In this document: positions 43,834 to 52,379 of the stretch, piece by piece
How positions within the stretch are numbered: the first letter of the stretch is position 1
Layout: each line of letters begins with the position of its first letter
Assembly: GCF_028898845.1 (NCBI RefSeq)
Contig: NZ_CP118574.1
Coordinates: 1,488,001-1,552,000, forward strand
Direction: 5' to 3'
Origin: Streptomyces sp. WZ-12
GTDB taxonomy: Bacteria > Actinomycetota > Actinomycetes > Streptomycetales > Streptomycetaceae
Length of the DNA: 64,000 bases
Program-made: the position numbers and the translations under genes
The notes under the pieces: generated by a model
Told to the model about the DNA's origin: nothing
The model's input: only the letters and a program-made list of their open reading frames with translations
Database searches by the model: none

Positions 43834-44712
43834 ATGAGCCAAGGCACGGAGTTGGGCCGCTTCCTGCGGGCCCGCCGCGGACTGATCCGCCCGCGGGACG
43901 TGGGTCTGCCCGCCGGCACGGGCATCCGCCGCACGCCGGGGCTGCGCCGCGAGGAGTTGGCGACGCTGGCCGGCGTCAGCGTCGACTACTACACGCGGTT
44001 GGAGCGCGGCCGGGAGACCCGTCCCTCGCCCGCCGTGATCGCCGCGCTCGGCCAGGCACTCCGCCTCTCCCCCGAGGCGCTCCACCGCCTGCACGAGCTG
44101 GCCGCGCTCGCCGCGGGCCAGGCACCCCCACCGCCGGCGGACCCGGGCGGGTCGCGCACGGTCCGCGCGTCGGTGCGCGCCCTGTTGGAGACGCTGCGCC
44201 CGCACCCGGCGTGCGTCGTCGGCCGCACCAACGACCTGCTGGCCGCCAACCGCCCCGGCCTGCGGCTCTTCCCCGGCATCACGGACTGGCCGCCGGAGCG
44301 CCGCAACCTCACCCGCTACCTGTTCCTGCACCCCATGAGCCGCCGGCTCTACCCTGACTGGGAGGAGATGGCCGGGCACAGCGCGGCCCATCTGCGGGCG
44401 ATGGCCGGAGCCGACCCCGACATGCCGGAACTGGCCCAGCTCGTCGGCGAACTCGTCGTCAAGAGCCCGGAGTTCGCCCGCCGGTGGGAGCGGTACGAGG
44501 TGCGGTTGCGCGGCGGCGGGCAGAAGCACTTCCACCACCCGGAGGTCGGCACGATGTGCCTGAGCTTCGAGGTGATGGAGATCTTCCGCACCGACGGCCA
44601 GCGCCTGGTCACGTACCAGGCGCCGGCGGGCACCCCGGACCACGACGCGATGGTGCTGTTGGACATGGCCAGTCCCGCCGGGAGCGCGCTGGCCGAGGAG
44701 GCCGGGCGGTAG
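43834..44712 (+). CDS. XRE-family regulator with MmyB-like ligand-binding domain
   Basis: 292 residues. The N-terminal helix-turn-helix (about 7-70) has the hallmark R-R-T-P-G-L-R-R-E-E-L-A-T-L-A-G-V-S-V-D-Y-Y and R-L-E-R-G-R-E. The C-terminal MmyB-like PAS-type domain (about 110-280) has N-D-L-L-A-A-N-R, R-N-L-T-R-Y-L-F-L-H-P, F-A-R-R-W-E-R-Y-E-V-R and K-x-F-x-H-P-E-V-G. Such regulators control adjacent transporters or SDR enzymes and may bind fatty-acid-like ligands. Likely target: the divergent MFS gene. GACAAT ends 6 nt before the ATG (leaderless pattern). Confidence 0.93.
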   Translation: MSQGTELGRFLRARRGLIRPRDVGLPAGTGIRRTPGLRREELATLAGVSVDYYTRLERGRETRPSPAVIAALGQALRLSPEALHRLHELAALAAGQAPPPPADPGGSRTVRASVRALLETLRPHPACVVGRTNDLLAANRPGLRLFPGITDWPPERRNLTRYLFLHPMSRRLYPDWEEMAGHSAAHLRAMAGADPDMPELAQLVGELVVKSPEFARRWERYEVRLRGGGQKHFHHPEVGTMCLSFEVMEIFRTDGQRLVTYQAPAGTPDHDAMVLLDMASPAGSALAEEAGR

Positions 44713-44762
44713 CGGCCGCCCGCCGGGCGTACGCTGCCCCCACCATCGACGGCAGGAGGCCC

Positions 44763-45170
44763 ATGCACGGCGACCAGGCGACGATCCGCAAGATCCTCAC
44801 CGAACTCGGGGACACCTGGGCGATCGTGGGACTGTCCGCGAACCGGCAGCGCGACGCGTACCACGTCGCGGAGGTGCTCCAGGGCCACGGCAAACGGATC
44901 GTGCCGGTGCACCCCAAGGCCGAGACGGTGCACGGCGCGGCGGGCTACCCGTCCCTGGCCGACGTGCCGTTCCCGGTCGATGTCGTCGACGTGTTCGTCC
45001 GCAGCGAGTTGGCCGGGGACGTCGCCGACAAGGCGGTGGCGATCGGTGCCCGGGCGGTCTGGTTCCAGCTCGGCGTCACCGACGACGAGGCGTACCGGCG
45101 CACCCGGGCCGCCGGTCTCGACATGGTGATGGACCGCTGTCCGGCCATCGAGATTCCCCGTTTGGGCTGA
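44763..45170 (+). CDS. CoA-binding protein (Rossmann, YccU-like)
   Basis: 135 residues with W-A-I-V-G-L-S-A-N near the N-terminus, Y-H-V-A-E-V-L-Q-G-H-G-K-R-I-V-P-V-H-P, and Y-P-S-L-A-D-V-P. V-D-V-V-D-V-F-V-R is followed by G-A-R-A-V-W-F-Q-L-G-V and the terminal D-R-C-P-A-I-E. This is the stand-alone CoA_binding_2 fold also found in succinyl-CoA synthetases. The exact role is unknown. GGCAGGAGG is a strong ribosome-binding site. It may be co-transcribed with the XRE gene upstream (50 bp gap). Confidence 0.92.
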   Translation: MHGDQATIRKILTELGDTWAIVGLSANRQRDAYHVAEVLQGHGKRIVPVHPKAETVHGAAGYPSLADVPFPVDVVDVFVRSELAGDVADKAVAIGARAVWFQLGVTDDEAYRRTRAAGLDMVMDRCPAIEIPRLG

Positions 45171-45196
45171 GCGCCGGGTGCGCTAGCGTGCCAGCC

Positions 45197-45706
45197 ATGA
45201 TCACACCACGTGCCGCGGCCCCCGGGGACGCCGCCGAGCTGGTCCGGCTGCGCCGGCTGATGTACCTGGCGATGAACGGGCGGGACCAGCCGGGGAGTTG
45301 GGAGCGGGACGCGGAGGCGGTGGCCCGCCGGCAACTGGCCCGGCCGGACGGCCGGATGGTCGGCTTCGTGGTGGAGGCGGATGGGGACACCGCCGGCGCG
45401 GCCGGGCCCCGGCTGGCGGCGTGCGCGCTCGGCACGATCGACGAGCGGCTGCCGTCGCCGGTGCACCCGACGGGCCGGCGCGGCTTCGTGTTCAACGTCT
45501 GCACCGATCCCGGCTACCGCGGCCGGGGTTACGCCCGGGCGACCACCGAGGCGCTGCTGGGGTGGTTCGCGGAGCAGGGCATCGGCCGGGTCGACCTGCA
45601 CGCCACGGACGACGCCGAGGGGCTCTACCGCAGCCTGGGGTTCACCGAGCACGCCACGCCGCTGTCGTTGGACCTGCGGCGGTGGCGCGAGGCGCGGGCC
45701 GACTGA
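45197..45706 (+). CDS. GNAT-family N-acetyltransferase
   Basis: 169 residues from the ATG at 45197. A GNAT fold with an R-L-R-R-L-M-Y N-terminal helix, G-F-V-F-N-V-C-T-D-P-G-Y, the acetyl-CoA loop R-G-R-G-Y-A-R-A-T (xxGxGxA), and L-H-A-T-D-D-A-E-G-L-Y-R-S-L-G-F-T-E. Acceptor unknown. TAGCGT ends 7 nt before the ATG, another leaderless-type start; a GTG at 45188 would lie on that -10 box and is rejected. Confidence 0.9.
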   Translation: MITPRAAAPGDAAELVRLRRLMYLAMNGRDQPGSWERDAEAVARRQLARPDGRMVGFVVEADGDTAGAAGPRLAACALGTIDERLPSPVHPTGRRGFVFNVCTDPGYRGRGYARATTEALLGWFAEQGIGRVDLHATDDAEGLYRSLGFTEHATPLSLDLRRWREARAD

Positions 45707-45723
45707 CCGGCCGGGCGGGGCGG

Positions 45724-46281
45724 TCAGCCGACGCCCAGCCCCTCCAGGACCGTGGCGCCGGGCAGTTCGGTCAGTGCCTTGCCGGGCACGATGAGCTTGC
45801 CGCGGCGGCTGCCGCTGCCGATCAGGGCGTAGGGGGTGTCGGCGACCGCGGCGTCCACCAACAGCGGCCAGGCCGCGGGCAGGCCGACCGGGGTGATGCC
45901 GCCGTACTCCATGCCGCTCTCGCCGACCGCGGTGTCCATCGGCGCGAACGACGCCTTGCGGGCGCCCAGATGGCGACGGACCACGCCGTTGACGTCGACG
46001 CGGGTGGTGGAGAGCACCACGCAGGCCGCGAGCGTGACCTCGCCGCCGCGCTTGCCGGCCACCACGACGCAGTTCGCGGACTGCTGGAGCAGCCACTGGC
46101 CGTAGTGGGCGACGAGGCGTTCGGTGTCCGCGATGGCCGGGTCGGTGTCGACGAAGCGGAACTCCTCGACGGGGACGGAGCCGCGCCAGGCGCGCAGCGC
46201 GGCGGCGACCGGTTCGGTCAGCAGGTCCAGGCACTCGGTGGCGGGCCGGACCACGTCGAAGGCATCCATCGGCACGGGCAT
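45724..46281 (-). CDS. YbaK/EbsC-family aminoacyl-tRNA deacylase-like protein
   Basis: 185 residues. It has the YbaK fold landmarks S-A-N-C-V-V-V-A-G-K-R, V-V-R-R-H-L-G-A-R-K-A-S-F-A, G-G-I-T-P-V-G-L and Y-A-L-I-G-S-G-S-R-R-G-K-L-I. The Lys in V-V-A-G-K and the G-x-x-P-V-G loop form the editing pocket that removes mischarged amino acids from tRNA. Which tRNA is edited cannot be told. A start at 46269 (M-D-A-F) is also possible. Confidence 0.9.
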   Translation of the reverse strand: MPVPMDAFDVVRPATECLDLLTEPVAAALRAWRGSVPVEEFRFVDTDPAIADTERLVAHYGQWLLQQSANCVVVAGKRGGEVTLAACVVLSTTRVDVNGVVRRHLGARKASFAPMDTAVGESGMEYGGITPVGLPAAWPLLVDAAVADTPYALIGSGSRRGKLIVPGKALTELPGATVLEGLGVG

Positions 46282-46341
46282 GCCGCCAAGTTAGCAGTCG
46301 CCGCACGGCCGGTGGGCCGCCGGAAACGAGCGGCCGCGGCG

Positions 46342-47085
46342 CTACCCCTGCGCCTTCTCCCACTCCCCCAGGGCCAGCAGTTGCTCCGGGGTGACGCCCT
46401 CCGGGATGGGCACCGGCGCCGGCGTCCGTAGCGGCGGCCGCCAGCCCTCGCCGGGCTCCCAGCGGCGGACGATCCGGGCGGGCGCCCCGGCGACCACCGC
46501 GTGGTCCGGGACCTCCCCGCGGACCACCGACCCGGCCGCCACCACCACGTTCCGCCCCAGCCGGGCGCCGGGGAGGATCACCGCACCGGTCCCGATCCAA
46601 CCGCCCGGCCCGATGGCGACCGGCGCGCTGCGCGGCCACTGCTTGCCGACCGGCGTCTCGGGGTCGTCGTAACTGTGGTTGGTGGTGGTGACGTAGACGC
46701 CGGGGCCGAAGAAGCAGTCGTCGCCGATGGTCAGCCGGACGTCGGCGATCACATGGCTGCCGCGGCCCAGCACCACGCCGTTGCCGAGCGTCAGGATCGG
46801 GTCCGGGCCGAGGTCCAGGTCCGGCATCATGCCGGCGGTGAGGGTGACGTCCTGGCCGATGATGCAGTGCTCGCCCACCTCGATCCAGGGGTCGCCGAAG
46901 ATCGTGCCCTGCGGGAACGCCAGCCGGGTGCCGGTACCGATCCGGCGGAAGCGGTACGGGCCGGGGCGCTCGACCGTGACGGCCGCGGCCCGGCGCACCC
47001 AGTGCGCCCCGCTGTGGACGGCCCGCGACACCGCGCGGCGCCGCCAGGCCGTCAGGGACGAGAACACGTTCTTGTCTATCGGCAC
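46342..47085 (-). CDS. Left-handed beta-helix acyltransferase (acetyltransferase, CysE/LacA type)
   Basis: 247 residues from a GTG at 47085. After about 55 basic residues comes a left-handed beta-helix of hexapeptide repeats (about 60-205). It includes G-E-H-C-I-I-G-Q-D-V-T-L-T-A, G-N-G-V-V-L-G-R-G-S-H-V-I-A and W-I-G-T-G-A-V-I-L-P-G-A-R-L-G. A loop with the acyltransferase T-T-N-H-S-Y-D region supplies the catalytic His. The V-V-A-G-A-P-A-R cap and a Pro-rich tail end it. It probably O-acetylates a sugar or cell-surface compound. It diverges from the carbonic anhydrase-like gene, another beta-helix protein. Confidence 0.88.
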   Translation of the reverse strand: MPIDKNVFSSLTAWRRRAVSRAVHSGAHWVRRAAAVTVERPGPYRFRRIGTGTRLAFPQGTIFGDPWIEVGEHCIIGQDVTLTAGMMPDLDLGPDPILTLGNGVVLGRGSHVIADVRLTIGDDCFFGPGVYVTTTNHSYDDPETPVGKQWPRSAPVAIGPGGWIGTGAVILPGARLGRNVVVAAGSVVRGEVPDHAVVAGAPARIVRRWEPGEGWRPPLRTPAPVPIPEGVTPEQLLALGEWEKAQG

Positions 47086-47229
47086 CCGCTCACGGTACTC
47101 AGCACGCCCGGCCGCCGACCGCGCACCGTGCTGTGATCTTCGCCCCACCCGCAACCACCCCCGCCACCCGGCCACCTGGTCGTCTACGGTGCTGGTGGCG
47201 CGGCACCCGAGAGGCGAGGAGAAGCGCAG

Positions 47230-47805
47230 ATGGCAGAGCGGGCAGTGATCGCGGCGGTGGGCGACGAAGCGCCGGACATCGACCCCGGGGCGTACACCGC
47301 GCCCACCTCCGTCGTCGTCGGCGACGTCACGTTGGCCGCCGGTGCGAGCGTCTGGTACCACGCCGTGCTGCGCGCCGACTGCGGCCCCATCGTGCTGGGC
47401 GCCGACAGCAACATCCAGGACAACTGCACGGTGCACGTGGACCCGGGCTTCCCGGTGACGGTCGGCGAGCGGGTCTCGGTCGGTCACAACGCGGTGCTGC
47501 ACGGCTGCACCGTGGAGGACGACGTGCTGGTCGGCATGGGCGCCACGGTGCTGAACGGCGCGCACATCGGCGCGGGTTCGCTGATCGCGGCCCAGGCGCT
47601 GGTACCGCAGGGGATGCGGGTGCCGCCGGGCTCGCTGGTCGCCGGCGTACCAGCCAAGGTCAAGCGCGAACTGACTGCGGAGGAGCGGGAGTCCATCAAG
47701 CTCAACGCCGCGATGTACCTGGAGCTGGTCGCCCGGCACCGTGCGGCGGTCCCGGTCGCCGGGGGTGGCGAGGACGCCGGCCGGATCGGCGGGGCCGGGG
47801 ACTGA
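47230..47805 (+). CDS. Gamma-carbonic anhydrase-like protein
   Basis: 191 residues. A left-handed beta-helix with S-V-W-Y-H-A-V-L-R-A-D, D-N-C-T-V-H-V-D-P and G-H-N-A-V-L-H-G-C. The three His in these motifs fit the gamma-CA zinc site. A V-A-G-V-P-A-K-V-K-R-E-L capping helix follows. Many family members (YrdA, PaaY) have weak or other activities, so carbonic anhydrase function is not certain. GAGGAGAAGCGCAG precedes the ATG. Confidence 0.9.
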   Translation: MAERAVIAAVGDEAPDIDPGAYTAPTSVVVGDVTLAAGASVWYHAVLRADCGPIVLGADSNIQDNCTVHVDPGFPVTVGERVSVGHNAVLHGCTVEDDVLVGMGATVLNGAHIGAGSLIAAQALVPQGMRVPPGSLVAGVPAKVKRELTAEERESIKLNAAMYLELVARHRAAVPVAGGGEDAGRIGGAGD

Positions 47806-47822
47806 CGGTCCCGCTCGTGCGG

Positions 47823-47849
47823 CGGTGCGGCCTGGTCAGGGCCGCACCG
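47823..47849. terminator. Bidirectional terminator
   Basis: A perfect 10-bp stem CGGTGCGGCC (47823-47832) with GGCCGCACCG (47840-47849) and a 7-nt loop lies between the convergent gamma-CA and enoyl-CoA hydratase genes. Confidence 0.75.
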
Positions 47850-47884
47850 GCGGAGTCCGCTGTCCCCCTGCTACGGGCGGGGGT

Positions 47885-48649
47885 TCAGCCCCGCCGGGCC
47901 TGCTGGGCGGCGCTCAGCGCGGACGAGAGCAGCTCCGCGTCGAAGAGCGTGGCGTCCGCCAGGCGGTTGGCGTTCCCGTAGGCGTTCATCATCAGCTTGG
48001 CGGTGCGCAGCGCCGTGGGCGACCGGCGGACCAGCGGCTTGGTCCAGCGGGTCACGGCGGCGTCCAACTCACCTTCGGGGACGACGGTGTGCAGGATCGA
48101 CAGCTCCGCGGCCTTCTCGGCGTCGAAGTTGGCCCCGGTGAGCATCAGTTCGCGCACCTTGGCGGCGCCGGCCTCGTGCAGCAGTCGGGGCAGGGATCCG
48201 CCCCAGGCAGGCGGCATGCCGAGGGCCAGCTCCGGCATCCGGAAGCGGCAGGTGTCCGCCCCGGCCCGCAGGTCGCAGAAGAGCGCCAGCGCCAGCCCCG
48301 CCCCGATGACCCCGCCGTGCAGCCGGGCGATGGTGACCGTGGGGACGGTGGCGAGGGCGTCGCAGACCCGGCGCGCCTTGCCCGCGAGCGTGCGCAGTTC
48401 CGCGCCGCCCGGGTCGGCGGCGAGCAGTTCACCGAACTCCCGCCGGTCGCCCCCCACACAGAAGTCGTCCCCGGCGCCGGAGAGCACCATCACGCGTATG
48501 TGGGGGTCGTCGTGCAACGTGCCCAGTACGGCCAGGAGTTCGTCCAAGAGCAGTCCGGAAACCGCGTTCCCGGCCTCCGGATCGTTCAACTCCACTCTCA
48601 CCACCGGCCCCTCGGTGAGCACTCTGAGGGCTTTGAAGTCTTTCATCAC
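47885..48649 (-). CDS. Enoyl-CoA hydratase/isomerase-family protein
   Basis: 254 residues (GTG at 48649; an ATG is the next codon). Crotonase fold: oxyanion-hole segments G-A-G-D-D-F-C-V-G-G-D and H-G-G-V-I-G-A-G-L-A-L-A-L-F-C-D. Glu residues stand at both catalytic positions (M-P-E-L-A-L-G and R-E-L-M-L-T-G), so a hydratase or isomerase reaction is possible. It lies 51 bp after a P450 gene in the same direction, so the two are probably one operon acting on a common CoA- or acyl-linked substrate, attached to the conservon. Confidence 0.9.
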   Translation of the reverse strand: MMKDFKALRVLTEGPVVRVELNDPEAGNAVSGLLLDELLAVLGTLHDDPHIRVMVLSGAGDDFCVGGDRREFGELLAADPGGAELRTLAGKARRVCDALATVPTVTIARLHGGVIGAGLALALFCDLRAGADTCRFRMPELALGMPPAWGGSLPRLLHEAGAAKVRELMLTGANFDAEKAAELSILHTVVPEGELDAAVTRWTKPLVRRSPTALRTAKLMMNAYGNANRLADATLFDAELLSSALSAAQQARRG

Positions 48650-48700
48650 GGTGTGCTGTCTTCCTCGTTTCCCACCCGCCTGCGGCGGCCCGACATTCCA

Positions 48701-49954
48701 TCACGTTCCGACGACCTGAAGCTCCACGATCCGTCGGAACCCCACCCGCGGCGCATACACCGGCGGCGCGGCGACCTGCAGGCCGGGCATGCGGCGCAGC
48801 AGTGCGGACAGCAGCGTGTTGGCCTCCAGGCGGGCCAGGGGCGCGCCGAGGCAGTAGTGAATGCCGCCGCTGAAGCTGAGGTGGCTCGCCTTGCGCCGGA
48901 CGTCGAAGACCTCAGGGTCGGCGAAGTGCGCGGGGTCGTGGTTGGCGACGCCGACCATCAGGTGGACCATCCGGTCCTTCTCGATGTGCGTGCCACCGAT
49001 GGTGAGGTCCTCGGGAGCGATCCGGCTGATGATGTGGTTCGGGGAGTCGTACCGCAGGACCTCCTCCACGGCATCGGGTATGTGCTCCTCATGAGCGCGC
49101 AACCAACCGAGTTGGCGTGGGTGCTCCAGCAGCAGCCACACCATGCTGGACAGCAAGGTCGCTGTGGTCTCCGGGGCGGCCAGGAACACCAGGAGTGCCA
49201 GCAGGTACACGGTCTCGTCGACCGCCTCCCGGTCGGCTTCGAGCTCGTCCCAAGTGCGCAACCACTTCGAGACCGGGTCGTCACCGGGGAACTTCCGACG
49301 CTCCTGCACCAATGCCCGGAAGTAGGACTCCAATTGCACTGTGGCGGCATCGGAAAGCGCGAGTTGACTCGAAGTGGGCAGCAATTCCTGTGTGAATACC
49401 TGGTCGTGGGCCAGCGCCAGGAGCAACGGGTAGTCGCTCGACGGCAATTGCAGCCATTCCCCGATGGAGCACATCGGGAGCTCCTCACTCACCAGCGAGC
49501 TGAAATCCACCGGGCCGTCACGCAGTTTCTCGGCAAGCTGGTCGAGAAGGCGCTCGGCATGCACCTCGATGGAATGCGTGATGCTACCCACGCATTTCCG
49601 GTCGAACATGTTGCCCAACGACCGCCGCATCCGGGTGTGATGGGGCGGGTTGAGTGCCGGCAGAGTACGCCCCATCTCACTGGACGAGGGCGAACCCCAG
49701 CGGGTACCACCCCCCTGACGTGCCCGCCAGGCACTGTCGGGGACCCGCCACGCCCGGTCCCGGAGGATGCGGTCACAGAGGTCGTAGGAGTTGATCAGGT
49801 ACCCGCCCCAGGGGGCTGGAACGACATCGCCCATGGCCCTGAGTTCAGAGTAGATGGGCAATGGATTTGATTGTCCGCTCGCCTTCCGCAAACGCGAGAA
49901 GAGCGAAACCACCGCACGCCGGTCAACGGTCCGAGAGGCCAGGGCGGGCTCCAC
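48701..49954 (-). CDS. Cytochrome P450 downstream of the conservon
   Basis: 417 residues from a GTG at 49954, with AAGGGAG upstream. Standard P450 landmarks are all present: I-helix L-A-A-P-E-T-T-A (about 258-265), K-helix E-V-L-R (298-301), and haem loop F-S-G-G-I-H-Y-C-L-G with Cys368. Unlike its upstream neighbour CvnE it is canonical and should be catalytic. In other Streptomyces, conservons with a CYP157 often carry a second P450 such as a CYP154; the family here cannot be fixed by eye. The 101-bp gap to cvnE allows a separate or shared transcript. Confidence 0.92.
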   Translation of the reverse strand: MEPALASRTVDRRAVVSLFSRLRKASGQSNPLPIYSELRAMGDVVPAPWGGYLINSYDLCDRILRDRAWRVPDSAWRARQGGGTRWGSPSSSEMGRTLPALNPPHHTRMRRSLGNMFDRKCVGSITHSIEVHAERLLDQLAEKLRDGPVDFSSLVSEELPMCSIGEWLQLPSSDYPLLLALAHDQVFTQELLPTSSQLALSDAATVQLESYFRALVQERRKFPGDDPVSKWLRTWDELEADREAVDETVYLLALLVFLAAPETTATLLSSMVWLLLEHPRQLGWLRAHEEHIPDAVEEVLRYDSPNHIISRIAPEDLTIGGTHIEKDRMVHLMVGVANHDPAHFADPEVFDVRRKASHLSFSGGIHYCLGAPLARLEANTLLSALLRRMPGLQVAAPPVYAPRVGFRRIVELQVVGT

Positions 49955-50055
49955 AGCAACTCCCTTTCAGAAGATCATGTAGGACGCAACACCCCTATCT
50001 ACCCCCGCCATTGAACATTCATACGATGCACTCATGATCGACTTCGTTGTGAACG

Positions 50056-51423
50056 TCACACCTTCCACCACGACAGAAACCCGCTCCACCAGCTACTCTT
50101 CCGAGATTTCCCGGAAGTCTGGTCCTGCTTGCCAATGGCACCGGCCCCCGCCGGAGCCGGCATCGGCCCGGCCTGACGACGCTCGACCCGTACGGGTGTA
50201 AAGCGCGCCGGCAGCGCGTTCAGCGCCCGGTGAAAGGGGCCCGGCCGCCAGGTCAAACTCTCGTCAGGCACGCCGAGTTCGATATCGGGCAGCGTGTTGA
50301 GCAGCTTCTCGATGGCCAGCACCGAGATCAGCAGCGCCGGATCCTTCGCCGGACAGGCGTGCGGGCCGGCGCCCCAGGCCAGGTGCGCCCGCTTGCTCAG
50401 CGTCTGCCGACCGACCGAAAGCCCCGGGTCCGTGTTGGCAGAGGCGAAGCTGATGAGGACGGGGCTACCGGCGGGCAGCTTGCTGCCGGCCACCTCGACG
50501 TCATGAACGGGGTAGTGCGTGGCGTAGTTGGCGATCGGCGGGCTGTTCCACAGCACGTCGTGGACGGCGTCGTCGACCGGCAGGCCGGCCGAGTGCTGGC
50601 CGCCCGCGTACCGCTCGTCGCACAGCATCAGCCGCAACGCACTGGAGATGAGATTCTGCATCGGCTCCGCTCCGGCACCGATCAGCATCACCAACTGGTG
50701 GATCATCTCCTCGTCGGAGAGCTGCGAGGAGTGCTGCATCAGCCACGAGGTGACGTCGTCGGCCGGGTTGGCGCGCTTGAGGGCGACCAGTTCCAACAGC
50801 GACTCGGTCAGGGTCTCGTTGGCCTTCTCCGCGTCGATGCCGTCGAAGATGCCGGAGAAGCCGAACACCAGCCGGTCACCGATCTCGGGCGGGCAGCCGA
50901 AGAGGTCGTTGAAGACCAGCAGCGGCAGCCATCGGGCGTAGTCGGCAACCAGGTCGGCCTTGCCGTGCCCGCTGAACTGCTCGATCAAGTACTTGGCGAC
51001 CCGGTCGACGTGCCGCCCCACGCGGTGCATGTCCAGCCGGGCGAGGCTGTCGGTCACCGCCTGCCGCAGCCTCAAGTGGTCGGCCCCGTCGGAGAACATG
51101 CTGTTCGGGCGGTACATCATCATCGGCAGCACGGGGCTGTCCAGGGGCACCCGGCCCTCGTTGAGCGCCCGCCAGCGGCGCGGGTCGCGGGCGAAGGCGT
51201 CCGGGTTCTGGAGGATCTGCAGCGCCGTCCCGTAGTCGGTGACGAGCTCCGCCTCGACGCCGGGGGCCAGTTCGACCTGGGCGGTCGGGCCGTGCTGCCG
51301 CAGCTTTTCGTAGACCGCGTGCGGAGCGGCGGCGAATTCCGGACCGTGCAGGGACGTTCCCTTGCCGTCGGCATGTGCCGGGCAACCCGGCGGCGGAGTC
51401 TCGAATTCCGAACGTGATTGCAT
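50056..51423 (-). CDS. cvnE: Conservon P450 CvnE, CYP157-like, lacking ExxR
   Basis: 455 residues, start ATG at 51423 with GGAG upstream, 10 bp after cvnD. The P450 fold is recognisable: I-helix region M-L-I-G-A-G-A-E-P-M (247-255, no conserved Thr) and haem loop A-W-G-A-G-P-H-A-C-P-A-K with Cys357. The K-helix ExxR motif, nearly universal in P450s, is replaced by H-D-V-L-W (288-292). The CYP157 family, found in Streptomyces conservons, is known for the same loss (for example E-Q-S-L-W). The Phe and final Gly of the haem motif are also changed (W and A). It may be a sensor or partner protein more than a monooxygenase (inference). Confidence 0.9.
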   Translation of the reverse strand: MQSRSEFETPPPGCPAHADGKGTSLHGPEFAAAPHAVYEKLRQHGPTAQVELAPGVEAELVTDYGTALQILQNPDAFARDPRRWRALNEGRVPLDSPVLPMMMYRPNSMFSDGADHLRLRQAVTDSLARLDMHRVGRHVDRVAKYLIEQFSGHGKADLVADYARWLPLLVFNDLFGCPPEIGDRLVFGFSGIFDGIDAEKANETLTESLLELVALKRANPADDVTSWLMQHSSQLSDEEMIHQLVMLIGAGAEPMQNLISSALRLMLCDERYAGGQHSAGLPVDDAVHDVLWNSPPIANYATHYPVHDVEVAGSKLPAGSPVLISFASANTDPGLSVGRQTLSKRAHLAWGAGPHACPAKDPALLISVLAIEKLLNTLPDIELGVPDESLTWRPGPFHRALNALPARFTPVRVERRQAGPMPAPAGAGAIGKQDQTSGKSRKSSWWSGFLSWWKV

Positions 51424-51433
51424 GGATCAGCTC

Positions 51434-52024
51434 CTAGTTGAGACGGGACTGGAGATAGCGGACCAGCGTGATCAGACAATCCGCCGACGATTTCTGGTCA
51501 CGCGCATCGCAATTGACCACCGGCGTCTCCGGGAGCAGATCGAGCGCCTCACGGATCTCGTCGAGCGCATGGTCCGGAGTGCCGTCGAAGCGGTTCACGG
51601 CGATGGCGTACGGTATGCCGTACTGCTCTACCAGGTCCATGACAGGGAAGGACTCCTGAAGGCGCTGCGGATCGACCAGGATCAGCGCTCCGAGCGCCCC
51701 GCGCGTCATGTCCTCCCACACCTGAACGAAGCGCTGCTGGCCGGGAGTTCCGAACAGATACAGGACCAGCCGCTCGCTCAGCGTCAAGCGGCCGAAGTCC
51801 ATCGCGACCGTCGTGGTGGTCTTCTCCGGCACCGCGCGAAGATCGTCAATTCCCGCACTGGCCTGCGTCATGACCTCTTCGGTGCGCAGCGGCGGAATCT
51901 CCGACATGGTGCCGATGAACGTGGTCTTGCCCACCGCGAAGTGCCCGACAACCAGGATCTTCGCGGCGGTCTGCACGGAATTCCGCAGATACACGCCGTC
52001 AGCCGAAGCGAGCCTGGAGCCCAT
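51434..52024 (-). CDS. cvnD: Conservon small GTPase CvnD
   Basis: 196 residues. A Ras-like fold with G1 G-H-F-A-V-G-K-T-T (27-35), a Thr-rich switch I (K-T-T-T-T-V), G3 F-G-T-P-G-Q (about 91-96), and G4 N-R-F-D (variant of N-K-x-D). CvnD proteins form a membrane-associated complex with the roadblock and kinase-like partners, resembling eukaryotic G-protein systems. The start overlaps cvnC by 26 nt, showing tight coupling. Confidence 0.95.
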   Translation of the reverse strand: MGSRLASADGVYLRNSVQTAAKILVVGHFAVGKTTFIGTMSEIPPLRTEEVMTQASAGIDDLRAVPEKTTTTVAMDFGRLTLSERLVLYLFGTPGQQRFVQVWEDMTRGALGALILVDPQRLQESFPVMDLVEQYGIPYAIAVNRFDGTPDHALDEIREALDLLPETPVVNCDARDQKSSADCLITLVRYLQSRLN

Positions 52025-52379
52025 TCAGCACCTCCTCAAGGATTTGCCGTTCGACAAGCTGAGCGCTGGGGATGGGCGCGCGCACATAGAGATGGCCCTC
52101 CTCCGTGAGATCGAACACCAGAATTCTGACGACGCCCACCGGCAGACCGGTGTGCCCGGCTATCTCGGCGATCGACAGGAAACCCCCGGCGCACAGCTCC
52201 AATAGCCGCTGCTTCTCCGGGTCGAGCGGCGTGGTCCGGGGCGGTTCCTGAGCGATGGTGACCAGCGTCAGCAACGAGAAGGCATTGTCGTCGACGAGGT
52301 CCCGGCCGTTGGTGATGACGTACGGCCGTACTAATTCCGCTGCTTCGTGTACCAGTTCCGGCTCGTCATCGGTGCTCAT
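51999..52379 (-). CDS. cvnC: Conservon DUF742 protein CvnC
   Basis: 126 residues from the ATG at 52379, which overlaps the cvnB stop (ATGA). A DUF742 signature with R-P-Y-V-I-T-N-G-R, D-N-A-F-S-L-L-T-L-V, a winged-helix-like core (L-C-A-G-G-F-L-S-I-A-E-I-A-G-H-T-G-L-P-V-G-V), and a C-terminal L-E-E-V-L-N-G-L-Q-A-R-F-G. It is thought to bind CvnD or DNA-like surfaces; the exact role is not settled. Confidence 0.94.
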   Translation of the reverse strand: MSTDDEPELVHEAAELVRPYVITNGRDLVDDNAFSLLTLVTIAQEPPRTTPLDPEKQRLLELCAGGFLSIAEIAGHTGLPVGVVRILVFDLTEEGHLYVRAPIPSAQLVERQILEEVLNGLQARFG

